Positions 1 through 6,868 of a DNA stretch of 9,026 nucleotides are shown one piece after another. The notes beneath the pieces were generated by a model. It had not been told where the DNA came from, ran no database searches, and was given only the letters and a program-made list of their open reading frames with translations. Position 1 is the stretch's first letter. Every line of letters begins with the position of its first letter. The stretch comes from Dichotomicrobium sp046543175 (GTDB taxonomy: Bacteria; Pseudomonadota; Alphaproteobacteria; Rhizobiales; Rhodomicrobiaceae). The position numbers and the translations under genes were made by a program. The DNA lies in the NCBI GenBank assembly GCA_046543175.1, contig JBKGZY010000113.1, positions 1 through 9,026 of the forward strand. Direction: 5' to 3'.

Positions 1-3
1 CGG

Positions 4-24
4 CCGCTCAGGCCGCGTGAGCGG
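4..24. repeat. Short perfect inverted repeat (7-bp arms)
   Basis: CCGCTCA (4-10) and TGAGCGG (18-24) are exact reverse complements separated by 7 bases. As RNA this would form a small GC-rich hairpin. It overlaps the possible stop codon of a gene entering from the left and has no T-run on either side, so it is not a textbook terminator. Its role is unknown. Confidence 0.35.
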
Positions 25-84
25 TTGTCGACCCTTCCTTCCCGCTGATCTCAAGCCGAAACACGCCGCTCCAGACGCCGACTT

Positions 85-105
85 TTTCAACGGAATTCGG
101 TGAAA
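85..105. promoter_or_regulatory. Imperfect 21-bp palindrome, possible operator
   Basis: The arms TTTCA (85-89) and TGAAA (101-105) flank a centre around GGAATTC. Nearly all positions pair, with one A-G mismatch and one G-T pair. Odd-length, AT-edged palindromes of this size are typical of dimeric repressor sites, but the site is not next to a recognisable start codon, so assignment is speculative. Confidence 0.2.
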
Positions 106-227
106 GGGGACATATTGCTGCAACCGAGCTCCGGGTTCTAACTTAACAACTGATATCGCTATGTGGGGCAGGTCAATAAACGCGCACCGTCATGCGTTTA
201 AGCACGTGAATCCGATGGAATTAATAA

Positions 228-247
228 GGCTCACTCATGAGTGAGCC
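228..247 (-). terminator. Perfect 20-bp palindrome, candidate minus-strand terminator
   Basis: GGCTCACTCATGAGTGAGCC is a perfect 20-bp palindrome. Read on the minus strand, it forms an 8-bp stem with a CATG loop and is followed directly by the T-rich tract TTATTAATT (227 down to 219). That is the expected arrangement for an intrinsic terminator of the Tm-1-like gene, whose stop codon lies about 175 bases upstream on that strand. The distance is long and the T tract is interrupted, so a binding site for a dimeric regulator is an alternative. Confidence 0.4.
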
Positions 248-422
248 AGAAGGTCTGGACGGCCGAGGCAGAAACAAGCGCTCACGTGTCGAAATTCAGG
301 CCGGAAGAAGCGCAGGATGGGCAGGACTGAATGCTGACGACAAATCCGTTTCGCGCGCGGCCGGACAGCACGGCGGCAAGGATCGCAGCCTGCGCGCAAC
401 GAACCGGGATGCCGAGATGCTT

Positions 423-1622
423 TTAGCCCTCGGTAACGTCGCAGAATGCATGCACCACCGCCTCCGCGAACTCGGGATCGTTGACGTTGTGCGGCAGCCG
501 GAGGAGGCGGCGTCGATCCGTTTGCTGTACGGTCGCCTCCAGCGCGGCGAACAGCGCGGCGTCAGCTTCGGGGTCGTGAAACGGCTGACCCGGCGCGTCG
601 ATCGCCGATACGCCCTTCTCGGGGATCAGGAAACGCACCGGCCCGTCGCAGGCATTCAGCTTGCGCCCGATCCACTCGCCCATGCGCCGGTTCTCCTCCG
701 CCGTGGTACGCATGAGCGTGACCTGAGGATTGTGGATGTAGAGGTTGCGGTTCCTGTAGCGCTCCGGGACGGTATCCTTCGGGCCGAAATTGACCATGTC
801 CAGCGCGCCGCAGGAGCCGACATACGGGACGCCTGTGCGTGCGATCGCACCGAAGCGATCCTCGCTGGCGGCGAATATCCCGCCCATGAATAGATCGCAG
901 ACCTCGGTAGTGGTGACATCGATAACATACGGCACCAGGCCGGACTCCACGAGCTTCTCCAGCGATTGCCCGCCGGTGCCGGTGGCGTGGAACACCAGGC
1001 AGTCGTATGCGTCGCCCAGCTTGTCGGTGATCTGCTGCACGCACTGGGTTGTGACGCCGAACATTGTGATGCCGACCGCCGGCTTGCTGTCGGCGGCGGC
1101 CGGCGCCGGATTCGCCAGCATGCCGGCCAGGGCGTGCGCGGCGTTGGCCAGTACCGTGCGGGAGATCCGGTTCAGGCCCTGAACGTCGGTCACCGAGTAC
1201 ATCATGGCGATGTCGCTTGGCCCGACATACGGGGCGACGTTGCCGGACGCGACCGTGGAAACCAGCACCTTGGGCACGCCGATCGGCAGCGCCCGCATGG
1301 CCGGCGCCACCAGGGCGGTGCCACCGGAACCGCCGGCGCTGATCATGCCGCCAACGTCGTCGCGGTTGCGGACAAAGCGTTCGAACGCTTCGCTCATCGC
1401 GGAGACCGCCTGACCGCGGTCGTCGATACCAAGCACGGCGTCGGCGCCATCGGGATGGTGGCTCGCGACCTCGTGCGCGCCGATGTCGGCATCCGCCGTC
1501 TCGCTACGCGTTCCCAGATCGACAAGGGTTGCCGGAATGCCGGCCGCCCGAACCAACTCGCGCAGATAGCGCAGTTCCGGACCCTTGGTGTCCAGGGTAC
1601 CGACGACATAGGCTGACATCAT
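423..1622 (-). CDS. Tm-1-like ATP-binding domain protein (UPF0261 family)
   Basis: Full-length 399-aa member of the Tm-1-like/UPF0261 family, whose bacterial function is unknown. In tomato the homologous domain of Tm-1 binds ATP and blocks tobamovirus replication. Visible family features are the N-terminal GTLDTKG (residues 8-14), the glycine-rich GGSGGT (97-102), LPIGVPKVLVST (112-123), GITMFGVTT (184-192), FHATGTGG (211-218), HNPQVTLMRTT (297-307) and IPEKGVSAID (333-342). No signal peptide is seen, so it should be cytoplasmic. The frame is open back to 1772, but the start is set at 1622 because the conserved N-terminus begins there and a strong GGGGAGG site lies 6 bases upstream. A second ATG follows at 1619. 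It lies downstream of the AraC gene on the same strand, after a 285-base gap holding a repeat, so it may have its own promoter. Its usual fusion or neighbour partner, a PEP_hydrolase-like TIM-barrel protein, is at 8044. Confidence 0.93.
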   Translation of the reverse strand: MMSAYVVGTLDTKGPELRYLRELVRAAGIPATLVDLGTRSETADADIGAHEVASHHPDGADAVLGIDDRGQAVSAMSEAFERFVRNRDDVGGMISAGGSGGTALVAPAMRALPIGVPKVLVSTVASGNVAPYVGPSDIAMMYSVTDVQGLNRISRTVLANAAHALAGMLANPAPAAADSKPAVGITMFGVTTQCVQQITDKLGDAYDCLVFHATGTGGQSLEKLVESGLVPYVIDVTTTEVCDLFMGGIFAASEDRFGAIARTGVPYVGSCGALDMVNFGPKDTVPERYRNRNLYIHNPQVTLMRTTAEENRRMGEWIGRKLNACDGPVRFLIPEKGVSAIDAPGQPFHDPEADAALFAALEATVQQTDRRRLLRLPHNVNDPEFAEAVVHAFCDVTEG

Positions 1623-1628
1623 CTCGTT

Positions 1629-1636
1629 ACCTCCCC
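1629..1636 (-). promoter_or_regulatory. Ribosome binding site fixing the Tm-1-like start
   Basis: On the minus strand GGGGAGGT lies 6 bases before the ATG at 1622 and 9 before the ATG at 1619. It decides in favour of the short (399-398 aa) product over the 449-aa open frame. A GC hairpin (GGCGC/GCGCC, 1638-1650) sits immediately upstream of it and might modulate access. Confidence 0.75.
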
Positions 1637-1730
1637 AGGCGCTCTGCGCCGATCTGCCGTCGGCGTCTTTATCGTATCCCACCTTAGGTGTCCTTTTCGG
1701 GCCGGTGCAACACTTCGCGGCGCCCGTGTC

Positions 1731-1768
1731 ATGCAAATGTGAGTCATGGCTTCGACACCGTATGCAAA
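1731..1768. repeat. Direct repeat ATGCAAA, 31 bp apart
   Basis: ATGCAAA occurs at 1731-1737 and again at 1762-1768, a 31-bp period that is about three helical turns. It lies 109-146 bases upstream of the Tm-1-like start. Same-face direct half-sites of this kind suit an AraC-type activator, such as the one encoded next door, but chance occurrence is possible. Confidence 0.25.
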
Positions 1769-1823
1769 GCAAGACGCCGTGCCCGTCGTCAGGGCGATTT
1801 CCGTTCCAACTGAACCGGCAAAC

Positions 1824-1894
1824 CGCTCTAATTAACTGATCAGACGCGCATTTTATCCGAAAATCCGCTCCCGCTTTTCGGAATGCGCTCTAAT
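1824..1894 (-). repeat. Intergenic palindromic repeat element with 9-bp terminal direct repeats
   Basis: A long imperfect hairpin fills this interval. The outer stem is GCGCAT (1846-1851) with ATGCGC (1883-1888), then a four-base bulge TTTA, then the inner stem TCCGAAAA (1856-1863) with TTTTCGGA (1875-1882) around an 11-base loop. The unit is bracketed by exact direct copies of CGCTCTAAT at 1824-1832 and 1886-1894. Read on the minus strand (TTAGAGCGCATTCCGAAAAG and onward) it resembles a palindromic intergenic repeat that I recall as common in alphaproteobacterial genomes, especially rhizobia and relatives. It begins 14 bases past the AraC stop codon, so it may also end or stabilise that transcript. 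Confidence 0.65.
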
Positions 1895-1907
1895 AGCAGC
1901 CGAATCC

Positions 1908-2789
1908 TTAGGCCGGGGTCGCCGACGATCCCGCGTCAACCATGCGCACTTCCGACTGCAGACGGAAATCGGACGGCGCAATGCCGGTCATGCGCTTGAA
2001 CGCCTTCGAAAAGGCGAAGGGGTTCTGGTAGCCGACGCTCTGCGCGATCGCATCGATGCTGACATCGCTGGTCGCCAGCTTGTGCGCGGCATGCTGCATG
2101 CGCAGCTGGGTCAGTTGCTGCATCGGGCTGCGCCCGAAGGAGCGCTGACAGATGCGTCGCAAGTGCTCGGTGCTGACATTGGCCACGTCGGCCATCGCCT
2201 CCACGGTCCAGCGCCGCTCCAGATCTGCGCGCACCTGATCCAGAACCGCGACGATGCGCTTGTCGCTGCGCCAGGGGTCGGCGAAGCGCGCGATATAGCG
2301 TTCGATGCTGTCGACCCAGAGCGCGCAGTTGCCGGGATCGTGGTCGCCCACGAACACTTCGTGGTACAGGCCGAGCACAGCGTGCTTCAGGGGCTCGGCC
2401 CGGAATCGCCCCATCACCGGTGCCATCGTTCCCACCACCGAGCGCGATGCGCTCGGCATGAAGCGCACCCAGCAGTATTGCCAGCGCGTGTGCGGTACGG
2501 CGTGGAAGGCGTGCAGCCCGTGCGCCGGCGCGAAGGACATCATGCCCGGGCGCATCGTGCGCCAGCGCCCGTCCAGCAGCATCTGCCCTTCGCCGCCCAG
2601 GCAGGCGTGCACATAGGCCCCGCTGAGGTGCAGCCGGACGATGCGGTACGGTACCGCCGCGTCACCCACGCCGACATGGGAAATGTGCCGGCTGGCGAGC
2701 GTCGGGCTGTCTTGCGCACGCACGATCCACTGGATCGTGTCATTGCCGACAATGTGTGTTTCAGACAGGTTATCGTGTTTCGCAACCAT
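1908..2789 (-). CDS. AraC-family transcriptional regulator
   Basis: A 293-aa protein with the usual AraC/XylS layout. An N-terminal cupin-like sensing and dimerisation region (about residues 45-110, rich in H, G and aromatic residues) is followed by a linker and a C-terminal double helix-turn-helix DNA-binding domain (about 180-277). The first helix-turn-helix is near 194-222 and the second near 244-276, ending in the family signature region (residues 252-276, with GYQNPFAFSKAFKRMTG). The ATG at 2789 has a GGAG site 9 bases upstream. The gene is divergent from the ABC importer operon across a 330-bp gap, the typical arrangement for a local activator responding to the transported compound. It is also upstream of the Tm-1-like gene on the same strand. 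The ligand cannot be read from the sequence. Confidence 0.93.
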   Translation of the reverse strand: MVAKHDNLSETHIVGNDTIQWIVRAQDSPTLASRHISHVGVGDAAVPYRIVRLHLSGAYVHACLGGEGQMLLDGRWRTMRPGMMSFAPAHGLHAFHAVPHTRWQYCWVRFMPSASRSVVGTMAPVMGRFRAEPLKHAVLGLYHEVFVGDHDPGNCALWVDSIERYIARFADPWRSDKRIVAVLDQVRADLERRWTVEAMADVANVSTEHLRRICQRSFGRSPMQQLTQLRMQHAAHKLATSDVSIDAIAQSVGYQNPFAFSKAFKRMTGIAPSDFRLQSEVRMVDAGSSATPA

Positions 2790-2849
2790 GGCGCAGCGCT
2801 CCGCCAGCGGCTAGAGTTCGCGGTGATCGTCGCACGGTAAAAATGGCGA

Positions 2850-2882
2850 TCGGGCAGTTTTGTCGCCCGAACAGCGGGCAGT
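2850..2882. promoter_or_regulatory. Candidate AraC-type operator (inverted plus direct repeat)
   Basis: CGGGCAGT is present twice in the same orientation (2851-2858 and 2875-2882). The first copy overlaps a perfect 6-bp inverted repeat TCGGGC/GCCCGA with a 9-base spacer. AraC-family proteins commonly bind tandem direct half-sites about two helical turns apart. The 24-bp period here is slightly longer than the usual 21, so the assignment is tentative. Confidence 0.3.
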
Positions 2883-3093
2883 ATACCCCAGTTCGGCCCG
2901 TAAGGACAGGGATTGGACGGAGATAAACTCTGCCCTCACATCCGGCTGCGGCCGCGCTCGGCACGGCTTCGCCTCGCGCGGTGCGGCACGGGTGGGTATG
3001 TGCGAAACGATCCAAGTGGTCCGCTGAGTGTCAGGGCGGCAATCGACCCGGTGCCAGACAAGGACCGAGGCAAAAACGTCGTTATAGGGTTGG

Positions 3094-3103
3094 TAAACGT
3101 TTA
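3094..3103. promoter_or_regulatory. Palindrome TAAACGTTTA before the binding-protein gene
   Basis: A perfect 10-bp palindrome lies directly upstream of, and touching, the ribosome binding site AAGGAAGG (3103-3110). A protein bound here could block transcription or translation start. It may also be chance, since it is AT-rich in a GC-rich setting only locally. Confidence 0.25.
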
Positions 3104-3119
3104 AGGAAGGACGAAACCC

Positions 3120-4361
3120 ATGAAATTCCCAGCCAAGCTGTGCAGCGCCGCGATCGCGTGCGGTGCTGCGCTCGTGATCGCCGGCGTGCCGGCATTCGCG
3201 CAGGACGAGGAGCCGATCCGGATCGGCGTGATGTCGAGCCTGAGCGGCGCGTTTGCCCAGATGGGAGAGGATGGCATCGACGGCGTCCGGATGGCGCTCG
3301 AGGAGGTCGACAACGAAATCGCCGGCCGGCCGGTCGAGCTGTTCATCGAGGACAGCGCGATGGACCCCAGCACCGCGGTCGAGAAGACCCGCGCGCTGGT
3401 CAACCGCGACGGCGCCCAGCTGGTGCTCGGCCCGCTCAGCGGCGCCGCGGGGCTGGCCGTGAAGAACGGCGCCGACGAGTTTCCGGACGCGACGATCATC
3501 GTCGCCGGCTCGGCGGCCGAAGACATCACCATGCGCGGCGTCGCGCCGAACGTCTTCCGGACCTCCTACACCGGCGCGCAGCCGACCTTCCCGCTGGGCG
3601 ACTACGCCTACGATCAGGGCTACCGCAACGTCGCTATCGTGGCGGAGGACTACGCCTTCCCCTACGCCCAGGTCGGCGGCTTCATGAAAACGTTCTGCGC
3701 GCTCGGCGGCACCGTGTCGGAGAAGTTCTGGGTGCCGATCGGCACCAGCGACTACAGTTCCATCGTGGCGCAGATCCCACAGGACATCGACGCGCTGTTC
3801 GTCGCGCTGGGCGGAACCGATGCGGTGAACTTCATCAAGCAGATGGATGAGTTCGGCCTGCTCGACCAGGTCGACATCCTGGGCGGTACGGTTACGGTCG
3901 ACGGCACCCAGCTGGCCTCCATCGGCCCTCTCATGGATGGTGTCGTTTCCGGCTCGATCATGTCCGGTCAGTTGGAAAGCGAGGCCTTCAAGGATCTCGA
4001 CCGCAGGTTCCAGGAACTGCGCGGTCGGCCGCCGTCTCTGTTTGTTGAAAACTACTACCGCGCGGCCAAGTGGGCGATCCTGGCATTGCAGGACATCGAC
4101 GGCCGTATCGAGGACCAGGAGGCGTTCCGCGAGGAGCTGTTGCAGACCAGCTTCCACGCGCCGGGTTCGTTCGTTTCGTTCGACGAGTACCACAATGTGG
4201 TGCCGGACGTGTACCTGAACCGGGTGCAGGAGGTGAATGGCCAGTGGCGCAACGTGCCGATCCGCACCTATGCCCGTGTCAGCCAGTTCTGGACCTTCGA
4301 TCCGGAAGAGTACCAGGCGGCGCCGGCCTACGACAGCGACACGCCGAGCTGTCCGGGGTAA
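3120..4361 (+). CDS. Periplasmic ABC transporter substrate-binding protein (Peripla_BP_6/LivK type)
   Basis: A 413-aa secreted solute receptor of a HAAT-family importer. A Sec signal peptide spans residues 1-27 (KxxxK start, hydrophobic core, likely cut after AFA before QDEE). No lipobox is seen. The mature part opens with IRIGVMSSLSGAFAQMG, the standard start of the family, and continues through GPLSG (104-108), the AGSAAEDIT loop (129-137), EDYAF (176-180) and NYYRAAKWAILAL (311-323). The C-terminal pattern VSQFWTFDPEEY (387-398) and the EDYAF lobe recall binders of aromatic or other organic acids rather than leucine binders. This is judged from memory. The ribosome binding site AAGGAAGG is 9 bases before the ATG. 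It is the first gene of the operon and is followed by a hairpin before the ATPase genes. Confidence 0.93.
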   Translation: MKFPAKLCSAAIACGAALVIAGVPAFAQDEEPIRIGVMSSLSGAFAQMGEDGIDGVRMALEEVDNEIAGRPVELFIEDSAMDPSTAVEKTRALVNRDGAQLVLGPLSGAAGLAVKNGADEFPDATIIVAGSAAEDITMRGVAPNVFRTSYTGAQPTFPLGDYAYDQGYRNVAIVAEDYAFPYAQVGGFMKTFCALGGTVSEKFWVPIGTSDYSSIVAQIPQDIDALFVALGGTDAVNFIKQMDEFGLLDQVDILGGTVTVDGTQLASIGPLMDGVVSGSIMSGQLESEAFKDLDRRFQELRGRPPSLFVENYYRAAKWAILALQDIDGRIEDQEAFREELLQTSFHAPGSFVSFDEYHNVVPDVYLNRVQEVNGQWRNVPIRTYARVSQFWTFDPEEYQAAPAYDSDTPSCPG

Positions 4362-4379
4362 GGGTCGCCACGGCGACCC
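4362..4379 (+). promoter_or_regulatory. Intercistronic hairpin after the binding-protein gene
   Basis: GGGTCGCC (4362-4369) and GGCGACCC (4372-4379) form a perfect inverted repeat starting one base after the TAA stop at 4359-4361. The RNA would fold as about 7 bp with a four-base loop. No T-run follows, so it is not a full intrinsic terminator. Hairpins at this place in importer operons often protect the upstream binding-protein mRNA or reduce readthrough, giving excess receptor over membrane parts. Confidence 0.5.
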
Positions 4380-4415
4380 ACATCCCCACCTGTGGGAGCG
4401 GAAAGAGGTGTGTCG

Positions 4416-5167
4416 ATGACGGCCGCTCTGCAACTGTACGGCATCACCAGGCAATTCGGCGGCGTGACGGCGGTCAGCAACGTCGATCTGCGGCTGGAGC
4501 CTGGTGAGCGCTGCGCCCTCCTCGGACCCAATGGCGCGGGCAAGACCACCCTGTTCAATGTGATCGCCGGAGACATAGCTCCGTCGCACGGCCGCATCGA
4601 GCTGTTCGGCGAGGATGTGACCCGGTACACGGTGGCGGCCCGCGTCTGGCGGGGGTTGCGGCGGACCTACCAGAAGTCGGCATTGTTCGATCAGTTGAGC
4701 GTTGCCGAAAACCTCTATCTCGGCGCCCTCGGCCCCGGCGGCCGGGGGCACCTGAGCGTCACCCGCAGTCTGAACGCGGAGCGCCAGCGCTGGCGGCGCG
4801 TCGAGTGGACGGCTCAGCGCGTCGGGCTGGCGCGCCGCCTGACGACGCCGGCCGGCGAACTTTCGCACGGCGAGCGGCGGCAATTGGAGATCGGCCTGGT
4901 GCTGGACGAGGAGTCGCGGCTGATCCTGCTCGATGAGCCGGCGGCGGGCCTGTCGCCGGAGGAGCGCGAGACCCTCACCGACCTGTTGCAGGGGCTGTCG
5001 CTGGACAGCACGCTGGTCATCATCGAGCACGATATGGACATGGCGCTGGCGCTGACCGAACGGGTGGTGGTGCTCTCCGACGGCGCGCTGGTCGCCGAAG
5101 GCACGCCGGACCGGATCGCCGACGATCCCACGGTGCGCGAGGTGTATCTGGGCGCGGGGAGCGCGGC

Positions 5168-5171
<4 letters not shown>
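4416..5171 (+). CDS. livG-like: ABC transporter ATP-binding protein, LivG type
   Basis: A 251-aa cytoplasmic ATPase that powers the importer together with the next gene product. It has Walker A GPNGAGKT (37-44), Q-loop glutamine in RRTYQKS (Q86), the signature motif as LSHGERRQLEIG (149-160, His in place of the usual second-position Gly), Walker B LILLDEP (169-175) and the H-loop histidine in IIEHDMD (H205). All catalytic parts are present. The RTYQKSALFDQLSVAENL stretch after the Q-loop is typical of LivG. The start is placed at the ATG at 4416, 7 bases after AGAGG. In-frame GTG codons at 4392 and 4410 are less likely. Its stop overlaps the next start in ATGA, suggesting translational coupling. 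Confidence 0.93.
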
Positions 5172-5890
<719 letters not shown>

Positions 5891-5945
5891 CCCGGGTCGG
5901 TGCCGGCCAGCGATGTCGGCGGCTCCGGGCAGCGAGGACAGGCGA

Positions 5946-6860
5946 ATGCCAAGCTACTTCCAGTTCGTGCTCACCCTGCTGAATGGGCTGACCTACGGCG
6001 CCCTGCTGTTCGTCATCGCCAGTGGATTCACGCTGGTGTTCGGGCTGATGCGCGTACTCAATCTCAGCCACGGCGCAATCTATCTGCTGGGCGCCTATGT
6101 CGGCTACACCACCTCGCGCACCGTCGCGCACTTGTTGGAGGAGAGCGTTCCGGCGCTCCAACATGTGGCCGGCGGCGGCCTCGGCTGGTTGCTCGGCCTG
6201 CTGGCGGCCGGGCTCGCCGGCGCCGCGGTGGCATTGCTGCTCCAGCGGCTGATCGGCAATGTGCGAGGCGAACTCTCGCAGACGCTGCTGACGCTCGGGC
6301 TGGCGATCACCATTGGCGATCTCTGCCTGTGGGTCTGGGGCGGCCTGCCGCTGACGCTGGACGCGCCGGACGCGATCAGCCAGCCGGTCCGGTTCGCCGG
6401 AATCGTCTACCCCGGTTATCGGCTGTTCGTGATCGGATTCGCCGTGCTGACGGGAATAGGGCTCTACCTGCTGCTGTTCCGCTCGCAACTCGGCCGCATC
6501 ATTCGCGCCGGGGTCGATAACCGCGAGATGGTCGCGGCGGTCGGGATCGATATCGACCGGCTGTTCCTGACGGTATTCATCCTGGGCGGCGCGCTGACCG
6601 GGATCAGCGGGGCGATCGGCGGCACCTACCTGGCGTTCCAGCCCGGCACGGATTTCGAAATCCTGACGGTCGCGCTGTTCGTGGTCGTGATCGGCGGGCT
6701 GGGTAGCCTGCTCGGCTCGGGGGTCGGCGCGCTGATCGTCGGGCTGATCGACAGCTTCGGGCGGGCCTATTTCAGCGAACTGGCGATCTTCCTGCTGAGC
6801 GGAACGGTGATCCTGGTGCTAGCCTTCCGCACCCAGGGCCTGTTCGGCCGGGCCAATTAG
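5946..6860 (+). CDS. livH-like: ABC transporter permease, LivH type
   Basis: A 304-aa inner-membrane protein with about eight hydrophobic segments, one half of the transmembrane channel. Family features are NGLTYGALLFVIASGFTLVF (13-32), MRVLNLSHGAIYLLGAYVGY (35-54) and the cytoplasmic coupling loop region RIIRAGVDNREMVAAVGID (184-202). A conserved glycine-rich stretch VVVIGGLGSLLGSGVGALIVG follows (247-266 and on). The start at ATG 5946 is preferred because GAGGA (5934-5938) is 7 bases upstream and the hydrophobic N-terminus follows directly. The ATG at 5913 would add 11 polar residues and has no clear ribosome site. The 55-base gap after the livF-like gene is the longest break among the four membrane-part genes. 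Confidence 0.92.
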   Translation: MPSYFQFVLTLLNGLTYGALLFVIASGFTLVFGLMRVLNLSHGAIYLLGAYVGYTTSRTVAHLLEESVPALQHVAGGGLGWLLGLLAAGLAGAAVALLLQRLIGNVRGELSQTLLTLGLAITIGDLCLWVWGGLPLTLDAPDAISQPVRFAGIVYPGYRLFVIGFAVLTGIGLYLLLFRSQLGRIIRAGVDNREMVAAVGIDIDRLFLTVFILGGALTGISGAIGGTYLAFQPGTDFEILTVALFVVVIGGLGSLLGSGVGALIVGLIDSFGRAYFSELAIFLLSGTVILVLAFRTQGLFGRAN

Positions 6861-6868
6861 AGGACCAG

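Larger units (their letters stand above)
1..422. other. Left-edge region without a convincing gene
   Basis: This 422-base stretch lies beyond the 3' end of the Tm-1-like gene and is less GC-rich than the rest, especially around 110-230. A plus-strand gene entering from the left could end at the TGA at 18-20, whose last codons would read A-A-Q-A-A, but only six codons are visible so nothing can be named. It contains a short hairpin (4-24), an imperfect palindrome (85-105) and a perfect palindrome (228-247), listed separately. The open frame starting at 237 is antisense to the Tm-1-like gene and begins inside the palindrome without a ribosome binding site, so it is not called. No tRNA, rRNA or transposase sequence was recognised. 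Confidence 0.6.
2790..3119. promoter_or_regulatory. Divergent control region between the AraC gene and the importer operon
   Basis: This 330-bp gap must hold promoters for both directions. Visible elements are an inverted repeat TCGGGC/GCCCGA (2850-2855 and 2865-2870), a direct repeat CGGGCAGT (2851-2858 and 2875-2882, 24 bp apart), a very GC-rich foldable stretch (about 2941-2990) and a palindrome TAAACGTTTA (3094-3103) just before the ribosome binding site of the binding-protein gene. I could not identify a convincing sigma-70 -35/-10 pair in either direction. A short open frame at 2913-3104 has no recognisable product and is not called. Confidence 0.6.

Noticed and set aside
237..893. 218-aa plus-strand open frame
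   Set aside because: It is antisense to the conserved C-terminal half of the Tm-1-like gene, starts inside the 20-bp palindrome, has no ribosome binding site and its translation resembles no family.
3055..3088. CAGACA ... TATAGG as a sigma-70 promoter for the importer operon
   Set aside because: The spacer is about 22 bases and both boxes match poorly, so no promoter is called.
4381..4398. CCCACCTGTGGGAG resembling the start of a Pseudomonas-type REP element
   Set aside because: Only a short match with a tiny loop. The rest of the known element is absent and the ribosome site follows directly.
2811..5030. 739-aa minus-strand open frame
   Set aside because: It runs antisense through the receptor and first ATPase genes. 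The product is low-complexity, rich in R, A, D and H, as expected from the opposite strand of GC-rich coding DNA.
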